From a virus, in IMG/VR virus record IMGVR_UViG_3300050821_005377, positions 1 through 51,097 of that record: a DNA stretch of 51,097 nt; one strand, 5' to 3'. Numbering within the stretch: position 1 is the stretch's first letter; each line of letters begins with the position of its first letter. Below the pieces are notes generated by a model. That model was not told the DNA's origin, did not search any database, and saw nothing but the letters and a program-made list of their open reading frames with translations. Position numbers and translations under genes: made by a program. This document shows, piece after piece, positions 32,401 through 40,448 of the stretch.

Positions 32401-35264
32401 ATGTCTTTAGCCCAAGCCAGATCGACATCCTCGCTGACGAAACCATCCACCTCGCCTCCCTTGCAGGGAGTGAACTCCCCATCACTAAAGAGGACCTCCT
32501 GAAAGGAGCAAGGCAGGTGTTCGATGCCTCGCCATTACGGGCTATCTCATCAAAGGCCTTCGAGGCCTCCAGCGGCCGAGCGGGGCAGGCGGTGCAGGAC
32601 GCCTTGCTCAAAGGGGATTACCGCGCTGCGCTTAAGGCGAAGCAGGAACAGGCTAATGCGGCGATTTATGCGAACCTTGCTCTTAAGTGGGAGAAAAAGC
32701 AAAAGCGTTTTCTGGAGGTGGATGCTCCGAGGATGGGGAGGCGGGACCCACCGGGGATGAGGCAAGAGGACGCGGTCTGGAACCATCAAATTCTATATCA
32801 GGTTTTGGGACCGGATGGTATCCAGACTTTTAAGCAAGACCTCGAACGGCGTAAGGAAATGTCGTCGCCTTACAAGAACCTGAGGGAGTATGTTGAGGCC
32901 AAGAACAAATCCAATGGCACAGCATCAACCGATCCTAATAACCCTACCACCGTCTCAACTTTAGCGGTGATGCCTGATCTCTTTTCAGAGAACTGGCCAG
33001 GGAAAGCTTGGGATGGGCTTTCAGTTGCTGAGGCCGACGCGGTTATTAACTCCACGAAGTCGATTGACCATTATGGACATGAGATAGATAAGTACACGGT
33101 CAAGGGAGATAAGGTACAGTTGAAAGAGGTTGTTAATGGCCTCGTTGAACGCCTTAAGGCAGCAGTAGATAATAAAACTGCTGTTGACAATCCGCATGAG
33201 ACTTCCGTCTTCCGTAACATCGGGTCCCTTTTGTTGAATACTGAAACCTGGATGAACCGACTGGACCTTGGCAATCGTCAAGGTCCCTTTAACCAGCTTA
33301 TCATTCGTCCTATCGTTGAAGGTCAGTATGAACTGCGCCAGTTCGAGAAGGACTTTGCAGCACGGTGGAAGGACTTGGGTACCTATCCAGATTTTAATAA
33401 GAGCATTACTAACACTTTGTTCCGGGATAAGAATGGTTTCATCGAAATGACTAAGGGAAACGCCTATGTTGTTCTTCAAAATATGGGCAATGCTCTACAA
33501 CGGAGGAAGCTTATTCAGGGCTGGGGCATTGATAAGGATCAAGCTGTTGGTGAGCAGAAGGTTTGGGATTGGCTTAAGAACGTAGCCGGGATGACGAAGG
33601 AGGACCTTGATCGTGCGCAGAAGATGGGAAAGATTTTCAATGACGCATTTGAACATTCAGAGAAGGCTTGGGTGCATACTGCCGGGGTGGCACCAGCAAG
33701 GATTGAACTATACAAAGTCCAAACCCCTTGGGGTAATGCAGATGAATGGTACCATCCTTTAATCGCCGATCCGCTACGGCATCAGTCTCATTGGACAGCC
33801 GAGGAGGCAATGCAGGCTGGCGAGACTGGGTTTTGGAAACCGAGTCCAGCACATGGATACACTAAGGGCCGTACGGGGGCGGTGTATCCAATCGACCTCT
33901 CGTTCAAGTCTGCGGCGTTTAAACTCAGGCAAATCCTCAACGACGCCGCGATGCGGATACCGATCACCGAAGTTGGGAAGATTATATATAATAAGGAGTT
34001 TCAAGAAGCCTTCAAACGGTACTATGGCCCAGAGTATCACTCCGCCCTTGACGCTTGGATGAAGGACTCGGCTGGTAACCGACAATGGCAACCCGGTAAC
34101 ATCGCAACGATGGATCGATGGGTCAACGACTTGGCCCAGAATATGAGCACGATGCTGATCGGCTTTAATCCCTCTACCGTTTTAAAGCACGGCCCCACCG
34201 CAGCGATTTTCTCAGCATGGGAAGTAGGCGGCCTTAACTGGGCATCGTCAATGCTTCATCTTATAAAAGAGATGCCGGGGTCACGTCAGACATGGCGCTG
34301 GGTTATGGATACCAGCGAAGAGGCACGGAACCGTCTGCACCATATTGAGGATACTCTTAGCAATCAAAACCGGGAACTATTTGGCACACAGACTGGAGGG
34401 TTTAAGGGAAAGATTACAAGCCTTCGCGATGCCGTTAGTTGGTATGGTCACTACCCTGTGGGCTTTGCCGATCTTATCTCGGCGGTGGCGATGTTTCATG
34501 CAGAGTATAAGCGGTTGAATAAACTCGACCCGACGATGTCCGAGGGCGATTTGCGCTATGCTGCTAACACCGCTATCCGTCGAACACATGGTTCCTCGAT
34601 CGTGTCGAACCGATCCGGTATTCAACGACATTACTCCCCCTTCGTACGGCTGAGTATGCCATTTTATAACTTCCTAGGTAATGCACTTCAACGGAATTAC
34701 GAGAACGCTTGGATGGCAAAGCTGGCAGTGCAAGGGCGCGAGCTTCCTGAGATGACCGGGTTTCTCAAGGAGAAGTTTGAAGCGGGACCTCAGCACATTA
34801 AAAGGATCATTGGCGGTGTAATGGTCTTTGGCTTTGCCGTTGGACTGACTGAGTGGCTTGCATCGAAGCTGATGGGTAACGCGCCGGTGCAAAAGTCGGA
34901 CGAGTCCGATGCTGCTTACTGGGCCAAGCAAATCCTCAGAGGTTATACTGCACAGGTTCCGTTAGCTAGTGGCTTTGCTAACTCTCTAATCGACAGACAG
35001 GAGCCCTCGATTGGACTCTACGGTACTATCGCGCGCGACATTGGGCAGACGTTGAACCCGAAGAACTACAATCCTCGAAATCCGGGTAAGGCTCTTAGGA
35101 CTGGGTTAGACGCACTAGCTATAACAGGGGGATTGACTACCTCATCTGCGGATAAATTGGCAGAGTATGTTACTAATGTCCTTGCCGGGCATGAGCACCC
35201 GAAAGGGTTTGGGGACCTGTGGCAAGGCGTAACGCATGGTACTCAACAACTACCTAGGAGGTAA
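29391..35264 (+). CDS. Giant internal virion protein, gp16-like, with metalloprotease motif
   Basis: A 1957-aa protein, the last of the ejection set. ATG 29391 (MAEQDQDQG) is preferred over TTG 29379 since GGAAAG lies just upstream. Around residue 660 there is LLIHELAHAATYHEMEE, a zincin HExxH site, followed about 60 residues later by NEHEFIAETFSN, a likely third ligand. Before it a separate alpha/beta segment (HKFAINGGGKPVGELHI) resembles domains of polyvalent phage proteins. After it are long E/K/R helices, and at the end a typical ejection-protein C-terminus with hydrophobic stretches (MVFGFAVGLTEWLASKLMG). T7 gp16 has a lytic transglycosylase instead; none is seen here. Probably cuts an envelope or head protein during entry or maturation (inference). 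Confidence 0.8.
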   Translation: MAEQDQDQGPTPPALPSADNVTSFILAQQQRARMGAMQPMVESPDDAQRAMELAKSSGADPSLVAADLDGFEARQKAAYTDEILKSNKYLMDYANSHPLATSFSNGDWGNLDKFSQTLQKGGRANTVARVAKDFAEGMGLDKPIGLFGMDEPTLDEVYAHPGYAAILGAASVVGALPDLALRSVGGAINAITQSLRRPYEALTGKDATEQSDQFLQAISDPAAMASIGPAASEASEVLGMGLRERAKMKAEFDKVMPYLKAGEAPPPGVSEAIDKVRQQEQKEFSKTLKEQGAAANATNKITGDAEDFKNFVNIHNPEHIELQADAVRSLYGEDIPTPGDDRFGDIPGFEQELQLAERHGGHVQVPLADWFLFANKNPEEAKFLEKFAAMPGGVTQADGELAAERKAAVPAEEVEEPKIQLERTPSAIEEGVHKFAINGGGKPVGELHIVEQDNGKTLNVKWIGGTDLGEGFAPNLGVGGLRDILDQVKQEFPNAERLTGERITGARAQAGTEGDTSIKLRPSGSHAQAMASIRDAAGLKPIFAQGQGIIPETAKAASIRVGGSDIAGRIFPAKDAIAMIDKDQLTGVPRALAEFFHDRLTRLAGDTGVWVAPTKAMPSVNKAANVRPRVPGFYLPDADAIAIREDFASGVRGHDEATHLLIHELAHAATYHEMEEFPAIKEAVGSLMKETDRWLSDVLPEDRKLHDYAFTNEHEFIAETFSNPRFQEVLSATPLSNELASKLGLHAKTNSVWDAVKNVVGKLVERLLGMKIPPTILDGMMRIGEAVEEASKLREGKDGEALPAQEREPELPGVTRMESRSAFRTPGATGLSADAMRRYLGLIEKQQQVEADHVASKAMEDERKRQTTEWKENEKRVRGEVREGINRRPVIAADRYLREGILEGKKAGAFKLDKGALTDEQLRSLSPDYYSSGGANPDDMAKLFGYQSGDALVSALGQLKAERDLEGLTPQAHISKMVSVATEHEMQRQYGDLEENILREAKEHVFSPSQIDILADETIHLASLAGSELPITKEDLLKGARQVFDASPLRAISSKAFEASSGRAGQAVQDALLKGDYRAALKAKQEQANAAIYANLALKWEKKQKRFLEVDAPRMGRRDPPGMRQEDAVWNHQILYQVLGPDGIQTFKQDLERRKEMSSPYKNLREYVEAKNKSNGTASTDPNNPTTVSTLAVMPDLFSENWPGKAWDGLSVAEADAVINSTKSIDHYGHEIDKYTVKGDKVQLKEVVNGLVERLKAAVDNKTAVDNPHETSVFRNIGSLLLNTETWMNRLDLGNRQGPFNQLIIRPIVEGQYELRQFEKDFAARWKDLGTYPDFNKSITNTLFRDKNGFIEMTKGNAYVVLQNMGNALQRRKLIQGWGIDKDQAVGEQKVWDWLKNVAGMTKEDLDRAQKMGKIFNDAFEHSEKAWVHTAGVAPARIELYKVQTPWGNADEWYHPLIADPLRHQSHWTAEEAMQAGETGFWKPSPAHGYTKGRTGAVYPIDLSFKSAAFKLRQILNDAAMRIPITEVGKIIYNKEFQEAFKRYYGPEYHSALDAWMKDSAGNRQWQPGNIATMDRWVNDLAQNMSTMLIGFNPSTVLKHGPTAAIFSAWEVGGLNWASSMLHLIKEMPGSRQTWRWVMDTSEEARNRLHHIEDTLSNQNRELFGTQTGGFKGKITSLRDAVSWYGHYPVGFADLISAVAMFHAEYKRLNKLDPTMSEGDLRYAANTAIRRTHGSSIVSNRSGIQRHYSPFVRLSMPFYNFLGNALQRNYENAWMAKLAVQGRELPEMTGFLKEKFEAGPQHIKRIIGGVMVFGFAVGLTEWLASKLMGNAPVQKSDESDAAYWAKQILRGYTAQVPLASGFANSLIDRQEPSIGLYGTIARDIGQTLNPKNYNPRNPGKALRTGLDALAITGGLTTSSADKLAEYVTNVLAGHEHPKGFGDLWQGVTHGTQQLPRR

Positions 35265-35266
35265 GG

Positions 35267-35761
35267 ATGATCCCAACACCGATGAAGACCTCGCCCGCGG
35301 GGAGGAAGTTTATAGAAGTGGAGGAAGAAAGTGGAAAGCCCTCGCTCAAGGCGTACAATGACGGAACAGGAACGTGGACAATTGGCTTTGGACATACTAG
35401 CGCGGCGGGACTCCCTCGCGTATTCCCAGGAATGTCGATCACTGCTGACCAGGCCGACGCGATCTTGGGCGCAGATTTGGCAAGCGTGGAGGCGGATATT
35501 AATCACCATCTTACCACGCAGGTGAACCAGAACCAGTTCGATGCGTTGGTTAGCTTTGACTTCAACACAGGGGCCCTGGATCGATCCGGCCTCTTGCAAC
35601 TGATTAACAAGGGCGTCACCAACGCCGACGACATTACCATCGCCTTTTGCGCGTGGCGCTACGCCCATATGCACGGGGCGATGGTACCGATCCTGCTCGG
35701 GCGTAGGCAGAGAGAGGCGAAGGTGTTCAACACGCCGATAACACAAGGAGCTCCGACATGA
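35267..35761 (+). CDS. Endolysin, lysozyme-type (GH24)
   Basis: A 164-aa muramidase. The region FIEVEEESGKPSLKAYND and TWTIGFGHTS (residues 15-45) has the GH24 layout with catalytic Glu (about 20), Asp32 and Thr near 38-44. FDALVSFDFNTGALDRSGLL follows, as in T4/P22-type lysozymes. No signal peptide, so release needs a holin. Very strong ribosome site AGGAGGTAAGG, made by the last codons and stop of the previous gene (PRR*). Confidence 0.9.
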   Translation: MIPTPMKTSPAGRKFIEVEEESGKPSLKAYNDGTGTWTIGFGHTSAAGLPRVFPGMSITADQADAILGADLASVEADINHHLTTQVNQNQFDALVSFDFNTGALDRSGLLQLINKGVTNADDITIAFCAWRYAHMHGAMVPILLGRRQREAKVFNTPITQGAPT

Positions 35762-36054
35762 GCATCGATCCCAAGTGGAGGTTTATCTTAGGCCTCCTAA
35801 TCACCACCGCGATTGGAGTGTCCAGCGGGGCGTTGGTATTGACCAATGCAATCCCAGTTGAATGGATCAAGCCCGTTACTGCATGGTGTGGCATCATCGC
35901 CTTTGTGGGCAGCGCCGCTCAGACTACCATCAGCGGGTTGGGTATGGGAAGTCAAGCACGTATCGCCGCAGCGGCGAGCTTGCCTGAGGTGAAACAGATC
36001 ATCGCCGCACCAGAGACGGCAAAGGCCGCGCCCAGTGATAAGGTGACCTCGTGA
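35758..36054 (+). CDS. Holin-like two-span membrane protein, 98 aa
   Basis: Two hydrophobic segments (ILGLLITTAIGVSSGALVL, residues 9-28; VTAWCGIIAFVGSAAQTTIS, about 39-59) and an Ala/Lys-rich charged C-terminus. ATGA overlap with the endolysin stop. Size, topology and position fit a class II-like holin that releases the endolysin. Confidence 0.7.
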   Translation: MSIDPKWRFILGLLITTAIGVSSGALVLTNAIPVEWIKPVTAWCGIIAFVGSAAQTTISGLGMGSQARIAAAASLPEVKQIIAAPETAKAAPSDKVTS

Positions 36055-36302
36055 ACTTCTTCAACCTCCTCAAGCTCGAGCCCTTGCTGCCTCAGATCGA
36101 AGCAGCAATCGCCACAGCGAAGAAATACATGAACGACCCTAGGGTCCCACAGGCAATCGCCCTCGTCGGGGAGATCGAAGCGGACCCTGAGGTTAAGGCC
36201 GCTATCGCTACAGCGGAGTTGGTAGCGAAAACTCTAACAGCACAGGGGACTACGAATGAAACGACTTCTATTGGGAATAAGTCTGGCGGCGCTGTCGGTT
36301 AG
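36051..36302 (+). CDS. Small helical protein of the lysis region, 83 aa
   Basis: Start GTG at 36051 overlapping the holin stop. Starts MNFFNLLKLEPLLPQIEAAI and has Ala-rich helices to about residue 70. No membrane span. Its last 47 bases overlap the outer-membrane protein gene in another frame. Unknown role. Confidence 0.6.
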   Translation: MNFFNLLKLEPLLPQIEAAIATAKKYMNDPRVPQAIALVGEIEADPEVKAAIATAELVAKTLTAQGTTNETTSIGNKSGGAVG

Positions 36303-36951
36303 CGTTGCTCAGGCAGCGGACCTACCAACTAAAGCGCTCGGAAGCCCGTACCCCACCACGAAGTGTGGGCTTTACTACGGTATCAATGCCGAAGGCGGGG
36401 CGGGGAACGTGCCCAACGCCCCCGCTGGGACGGTTGTCGTCGGTGGGGACATCGGTGGACTGGTCGGGTGGGCTTGTCCCATGGCAAGCATCCCGATCTT
36501 CATTGAGGCCCTCGCAGATTTCCAAAACCTCAACGCGGGCAACGCTGGGTTCTCCCTCTCGGGCCCGGCACATTTGGAACAGCGCCTCGGCGTGCAGACG
36601 CCTTTGCTCCAACTGTTCCCAAGCCTTGGCTTCCCGGCAGCGCCGACCACACCGACCCTCCCGGTCCTGCCTCCAGGCGCGACTGTTGGGACGCCGGTGA
36701 ACTATCTCTATGGGGCGATCAACGAGGACGACATCTCCAGTCAATTCGGCCTTGCCTCAGGGCGGGATTGGTTGGTGTCGCCTGAGGTTGGGACGGGGTT
36801 GTTGATCCCGATCAAGCTCGCGAATGGTACCCCGATCGTCGCAGATACCTACGCCGGGTACGAACTCCAAAGCAATTCAATGTGCATCGGCGCGGGGATG
36901 TGCCCCAAGCTGGGCCAGCGGCTCAAGGTCGGGGTAAGCTTCAAATATTGA
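36256..36951 (+). CDS. Outer-membrane beta-barrel-like protein with signal peptide
   Basis: A 231-aa protein. MKRLLLGISLAALSVSVAQA is a Sec signal peptide; the mature end is ADLPTKA, as in many rhizobial outer-membrane proteins. The body alternates short polar and hydrophobic strands with a central P/T loop, and the protein ends LKVGVSFKY, with the final aromatic typical of barrels inserted by the BAM complex. Two cysteine pairs are possible. A phage-encoded porin-like protein could change receptor access (exclusion) or the envelope before lysis; inference. Confidence 0.7.
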   Translation: MKRLLLGISLAALSVSVAQAADLPTKALGSPYPTTKCGLYYGINAEGGAGNVPNAPAGTVVVGGDIGGLVGWACPMASIPIFIEALADFQNLNAGNAGFSLSGPAHLEQRLGVQTPLLQLFPSLGFPAAPTTPTLPVLPPGATVGTPVNYLYGAINEDDISSQFGLASGRDWLVSPEVGTGLLIPIKLANGTPIVADTYAGYELQSNSMCIGAGMCPKLGQRLKVGVSFKY

Positions 36952-36959
36952 ACCTCCCT

Positions 36960-37020
36960 CCCTGGCCGGAGTTGACGCCAAGCCAGGGCAACTAGGGGCC
37001 GCGAATGGCCCCTTCTTTCC
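36960..37020 (+). terminator. Tandem hairpins / late terminator
   Basis: First CCCTGGC (36960-36966) pairs with GCCAGGG (36982-36988). Then GGGGCC (36995-37000) pairs with GGCCCC (37007-37012) with a 6-base loop, followed by TTCTTTCCTCT. This ends the rightward late operon after the outer-membrane protein gene; the three small genes after it need read-through or another promoter. Confidence 0.75.
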
Positions 37021-37041
37021 TCTAGAAACTTGAGAAACTCA

Positions 37042-37314
37042 ATGGCGATGGAAGGTGACCAAGTGCTGGCAGTTATTGTAGGGATTGGTGGGAGTTGGTC
37101 TGCCGTTGGGGTGTTAGGATGGTGGCTGTCTGGGCAGTTCAGGCAGACAGAGGAAAAGGCGAGGGCTGCATTGGCAGATCATGAGGCCCTGGATAATCGG
37201 CGTCATGAAGATACTCTGATGAACTTTGGCCGGGTGTATGTGGCCTTGGCCAGGAAGGGGTACCCGGTCGTACTTAAAGACGCACAGATGATTGATCCAC
37301 CAGGGGAGGGGTAG
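37042..37314 (+). CDS. Small membrane-anchored protein, 90 aa
   Basis: From ATG 37042: MAMEGDQVLAVIVGIGGSW, with one transmembrane segment to about residue 28, then a charged helical tail (QFRQTEEKARAALADHEALD). This N-in/one-span/charged-helix layout resembles inner-membrane spanin or lysis accessory proteins, but no partner lipoprotein is clear. A TTG at 37030 is an alternative start. Confidence 0.6.
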   Translation: MAMEGDQVLAVIVGIGGSWSAVGVLGWWLSGQFRQTEEKARAALADHEALDNRRHEDTLMNFGRVYVALARKGYPVVLKDAQMIDPPGEG

Positions 37315-37515
37315 ATGGAAGCTTGGGCGACGTTGGTGTTTGCTGGGGCGACGCTCATGACATCTATCGGGGCTTTGGTTATTGGGATTATAAATTCCAA
37401 TCGAATTAATGATGTACATGTTTCGATCAATTCGAGGATGGATCAACTACTGCTTGCGCATGGGAAGGAACAACGGGCGGAGGGGGTAGCGGAAGAACGG
37501 GCCAAGGGCCCTTAA
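37315..37515 (+). CDS. Small membrane protein, 66 aa
   Basis: Begins directly after the previous stop. One transmembrane span (ATLVFAGATLMTSIGALVIG), then NSNRINDVHVSINSRMDQLL and a charged tail rich in E and K. Small proteins with a span followed by 'VNSRMDxLL' are common near phage lysis genes; function unknown. Confidence 0.65.
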   Translation: MEAWATLVFAGATLMTSIGALVIGIINSNRINDVHVSINSRMDQLLLAHGKEQRAEGVAEERAKGP

Positions 37516-37528
37516 CAAGGAGAGAGCT

Positions 37529-37723
37529 ATGCCTATCGGACTTTTATTCTGGATGCTGATGATCCTTTGGTTGATCTTTGGTGGAGTGTGGTGGCGCAAC
37601 GGGGCCGGTTGGGCCTATGGCTGGGGTGGGAACATGCTACTGCTATTCATCCTGTTGTTCCTGCTTGGGTGGAACGACTTCGGCTTCATCCTGCAAGGCG
37701 GGCGCGGGAGCCCTTTTCACTAG
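37529..37723 (+). CDS. Two-span hydrophobic protein, holin-like, 64 aa
   Basis: Excellent ribosome site (AGGAGAGAGCT before ATG). Trp/Leu-rich with two spans (LLFWMLMILWLIFGGVWW and NMLLLFILLFLLGWNDFGF). Such tiny W-rich membrane proteins occur widely in alphaproteobacterial phages; a second holin or antiholin is possible. Confidence 0.65.
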   Translation: MPIGLLFWMLMILWLIFGGVWWRNGAGWAYGWGGNMLLLFILLFLLGWNDFGFILQGGRGSPFH

Positions 37724-37833
37724 ACGACCCGGAGCGGTGTTACAGCTTGGTTGGGCCGCAGCGGGAGCAGTGCTTCCAATCTACCCGAGGCAGTAACTCT
37801 GTTCCAGCGCCGTCGATCTGTACAGGGTGCTAG
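37675..37833 (+). CDS. Doubtful cysteine-containing C-terminal reading frame
   Basis: A frame inside and beyond the preceding gene encodes FSLDDPERCYSLVGPQREQ and ends SICTGC. It is open from a TTG at 37567 and from a GTG near 37671; no good ribosome site. Its stop TAG shares the CTAG at 37830-37833 with the stop of the opposite-strand helicase gene. It may be an embedded spanin-like gene or chance. No terminator separates the two convergent operons here. Confidence 0.2.
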   Translation, partial: RLRLHPARRAREPFSLDDPERCYSLVGPQREQCFQSTRGSNSVPAPSICTGC

Positions 37834-39035
37834 TCAAGGGCCTTGTAGAGCTTCTGGCCGTTGGCCTCCCCAGCCTCTTCGATCTGGCCGGATAACTCCA
37901 TGAGTTGGAGGACCCGGATCACGGAGTGGTTGGGGACCAACCCACAGGCGAAGTGGATTACGCGGTACTGTGGGACCGGCTTCCCTGCGCGGCGGATGAA
38001 ATCCACGATCTCTTCCATGGCCCGCCCGTCGAGGGTGGTGGACCCCGCGGAGAAGAGGAGGGGCATGTTGATCTCTGCCTCTTCGAGCCAGCTAAGGGCG
38101 GTGGTGAAGGTGTCCGGGGTCAGGACGAGTTCGTCGCCCTTGTCAATCGCCGCGATCATTGATAGCTTGTAAAGGTGCACCTTGCGTCGGCTATTGTAAT
38201 GCACCAGCTTCGGATGGGAGGGCTTGGTTCCTTCGCCACCCCGGCGCCATTCCATGACGAGTTCTTCCCACTCCCTTGTGGTGGTGAACTCCCCGATGCA
38301 GCCGTAGATGGAGTTGAGGTCGTGGACGAGATCAGGATCAGGAGTGCGGATAACTTCGGCGAAATCATCGGTGAGCCTTTGTTCGTCGGAGTAGATTAGG
38401 ATGATGCGAGAGGTGAAGCCTTGGTCCCAGGCGAACTCGGGCATGAATTTCATTAGGTTACTCGGGGTAGAACCTGCTAACATGTTTAGCTGGGGGCGGT
38501 CGATCGTCGTATCCCTTGACTTCGTAATACGCGTCTCGCGGTAAGGTACCGTCACATCGTAGAAGGTCGTCAGGCCCCCGATAATGTCGTGACTGTACTC
38601 GCTCATGAACGCGCTCCACTCGTCCATTATCATCATCGCGGTGTGGTAGTCCAATATCCCTTTTCCCTTCGGCAAAACATGCTTCTTCGAAGACCTTGAT
38701 AGAAAATCCACAAGGCTTGCCATCGTCATCGAAGTAGGTGCGATACAGAAGTCGGGTAATTCGGCCAAGAATTTCCGGGCCGACATAATGGTACGCGTCT
38801 TTCCAATGCCAGGAGGCGCTACCAAGATTGTGTACAGGTTTGGGAAGATTTGGTCGGTTGTGGTCAACCAGACCTTCTGTTCGAGGACCCCTGCGAGGGT
38901 TGTGATTGCGGTCCATCGCCTGAATAGCTCCGATGATCCTAGATTATCTGTGTAGTTTACGAAGGCTCCTATCCAAGATGGCAATCGGCGGCGTGCGCTT
39001 CCGTTGGTCAGTCCCTTTGTACGATTTAAGGCCAT
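37830..39035 (-). CDS. DUF3987-like ATPase / helicase
   Basis: A 401-aa P-loop protein. Walker A APPGIGKT at about residues 73-80 and Walker B AMMIMDEW near 140 are clear. The flanking text (LPSWIGAFVNYTDNLGSSEL, LAGSTPSNLMKFMP, QGFTSRIILIYSDE) fits the DUF3987 / phage helicase group, often placed with replication genes in phages that lack a T7-type primase-helicase. ATG 39035 is chosen for GAGGAAAG upstream; TTG 39056 is an alternative. It overlaps the end of the polymerase gene by about 90 bases. Probably the replicative helicase (inference). Confidence 0.7.
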   Translation of the reverse strand: MALNRTKGLTNGSARRRLPSWIGAFVNYTDNLGSSELFRRWTAITTLAGVLEQKVWLTTTDQIFPNLYTILVAPPGIGKTRTIMSARKFLAELPDFCIAPTSMTMASLVDFLSRSSKKHVLPKGKGILDYHTAMMIMDEWSAFMSEYSHDIIGGLTTFYDVTVPYRETRITKSRDTTIDRPQLNMLAGSTPSNLMKFMPEFAWDQGFTSRIILIYSDEQRLTDDFAEVIRTPDPDLVHDLNSIYGCIGEFTTTREWEELVMEWRRGGEGTKPSHPKLVHYNSRRKVHLYKLSMIAAIDKGDELVLTPDTFTTALSWLEEAEINMPLLFSAGSTTLDGRAMEEIVDFIRRAGKPVPQYRVIHFACGLVPNHSVIRVLQLMELSGQIEEAGEANGQKLYKALD

Positions 39036-40446
39036 CCGGATTGCTTTCCTCGTCAAATTTGCCCCAGTTCCAGCCGGTGGCTACGCCGTAGGGGATTGTA
39101 AAGTCTCGGCCACTATCAAGTCGTATGGACTGTTGTAAGGAACTCTGGACCAATGGAATGATTTTGTCCTCTGCGTCTTCTGGATACTGGACCAAAACGG
39201 CGTCATGAATTTGCATAAGAAGCTGACACGACTGACTTCTCCACACTGCAAGCATTCCTCTATTAAGGATGTCAGCAAGGCTGCCTTGAGGGTCATAGGC
39301 AATAGCCTCACGAAGAGTCGAGTCATCGTTTCGTCTCCCAAAAAACCAGCGCTTGCGGCCGGTTAAGGTGGTTAGGTACCCATCCTCACGGAGGGTACGA
39401 TCTACTCGGGCGTGCCAGCGGAGATGGGCTGGGAAGGCGCGGAAGTATTTGGGTTGGAAGTCTTCGATGAGACTAATCTCAACTTTAGCCTGCGCGGCAA
39501 GGGTGCGAGGTTTGCCTCCATAGTTAGTGCCATGGCCAATCTTCTTGCACATGAAACGTCGATCGTAATGTCGGTAGTAAGGCCGCTCTGCAAGCTCTCG
39601 GTCACGTCTAAGGTTACCAGTCCAAGGGACATCATCTGGCCAGACGAGTTTAGCAACTGTAGTGTGCAGGTCTCCTCCTTCACACGCGTCAAGGTATCTC
39701 CAATCGTCGAAAAGGTTTCCTTCGATGGCCCCGACGACCCTGGACTCGCCTTGCTCGGCGTCGAGGTAGGCGAGCTTATATCCTGGATCGGATACGAACA
39801 CAGATCGTAAAGATTCTTCGATATTTTGTAGATTTGTTCCGGTTCCAAATTCGGAAAAGCTAGAGCTAAGCCTGCCTGTAGTCGTCCCCGCAATATTATA
39901 CGACGTTCGCATTCTTCCATCTGGATCGATCTCCGTCTTGAGCATGCTGATCTTCTTCTGCATATCACGCATGACCAGCATATGCGCGACGATCAATCTC
40001 GCAGAGAAATAGCTCTCCAGTTTCTCAAGAGCCTCGCGATTGACTGTAGGTCTTCCGCCTCGTCGGATGGGTGGAAGACCAAGGTAGTCGTAGAAAAGGA
40101 GATGCAAATCCTTATTCGATCGCCAGTTAAACTGCCAGAGTCCAAGGCCGTGGCCAACGATGCGATTAAGCTGCTCTTCGAGTTGGTCGAGCTTGGTGAA
40201 GTATTCGTCAATGACTTCGGCGCGGCGGGCTTGGTCGATGAGGACGCCGCGGCAGCGCATTTCGAGGATGGGGGCTTGGAGATCACGGGAGAAGGAATAG
40301 GTCCCCGACGTTTGATTATCGAGTTGAGGAAGGAGGACATTTAAAACCTCTCGCGTGATGACACAGTCCAAGCCATTATAGCACCACTCTTTTTCTTGGG
40401 CAGAGAGGTCTTCTGGCCCTAGTAGGTCTGTGCGGATTACCTTCAT
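38944..40446 (-). CDS. DNA polymerase, family A (with exonuclease motif III)
   Basis: A 500-aa polymerase. Motif A YLDAEQGESR (Asp229, Glu234); motif B from R297 to Y309 (RFMCKKIGHGTNY; Arg297, Lys301, His305, Tyr309 match E. coli Pol I R754, K758, F762, Y766); motif C QIHDAVL (His414-Asp415-Ala416, where most relatives have HDE). The N-terminus WCYNGLDCVITREV (Tyr23, Asp27) is exonuclease motif III, whose motifs I and II are in the upstream gene. The start lies two bases after that gene's TAG (TAGCTATG), so reinitiation is likely. The 3' end overlaps the helicase gene. Confidence 0.93.
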   Translation of the reverse strand: MKVIRTDLLGPEDLSAQEKEWCYNGLDCVITREVLNVLLPQLDNQTSGTYSFSRDLQAPILEMRCRGVLIDQARRAEVIDEYFTKLDQLEEQLNRIVGHGLGLWQFNWRSNKDLHLLFYDYLGLPPIRRGGRPTVNREALEKLESYFSARLIVAHMLVMRDMQKKISMLKTEIDPDGRMRTSYNIAGTTTGRLSSSFSEFGTGTNLQNIEESLRSVFVSDPGYKLAYLDAEQGESRVVGAIEGNLFDDWRYLDACEGGDLHTTVAKLVWPDDVPWTGNLRRDRELAERPYYRHYDRRFMCKKIGHGTNYGGKPRTLAAQAKVEISLIEDFQPKYFRAFPAHLRWHARVDRTLREDGYLTTLTGRKRWFFGRRNDDSTLREAIAYDPQGSLADILNRGMLAVWRSQSCQLLMQIHDAVLVQYPEDAEDKIIPLVQSSLQQSIRLDSGRDFTIPYGVATGWNWGKFDEESNPDGLKSYKGTDQRKRTPPIAILDRSLRKLHR

Positions 40447-40448
40447 AG

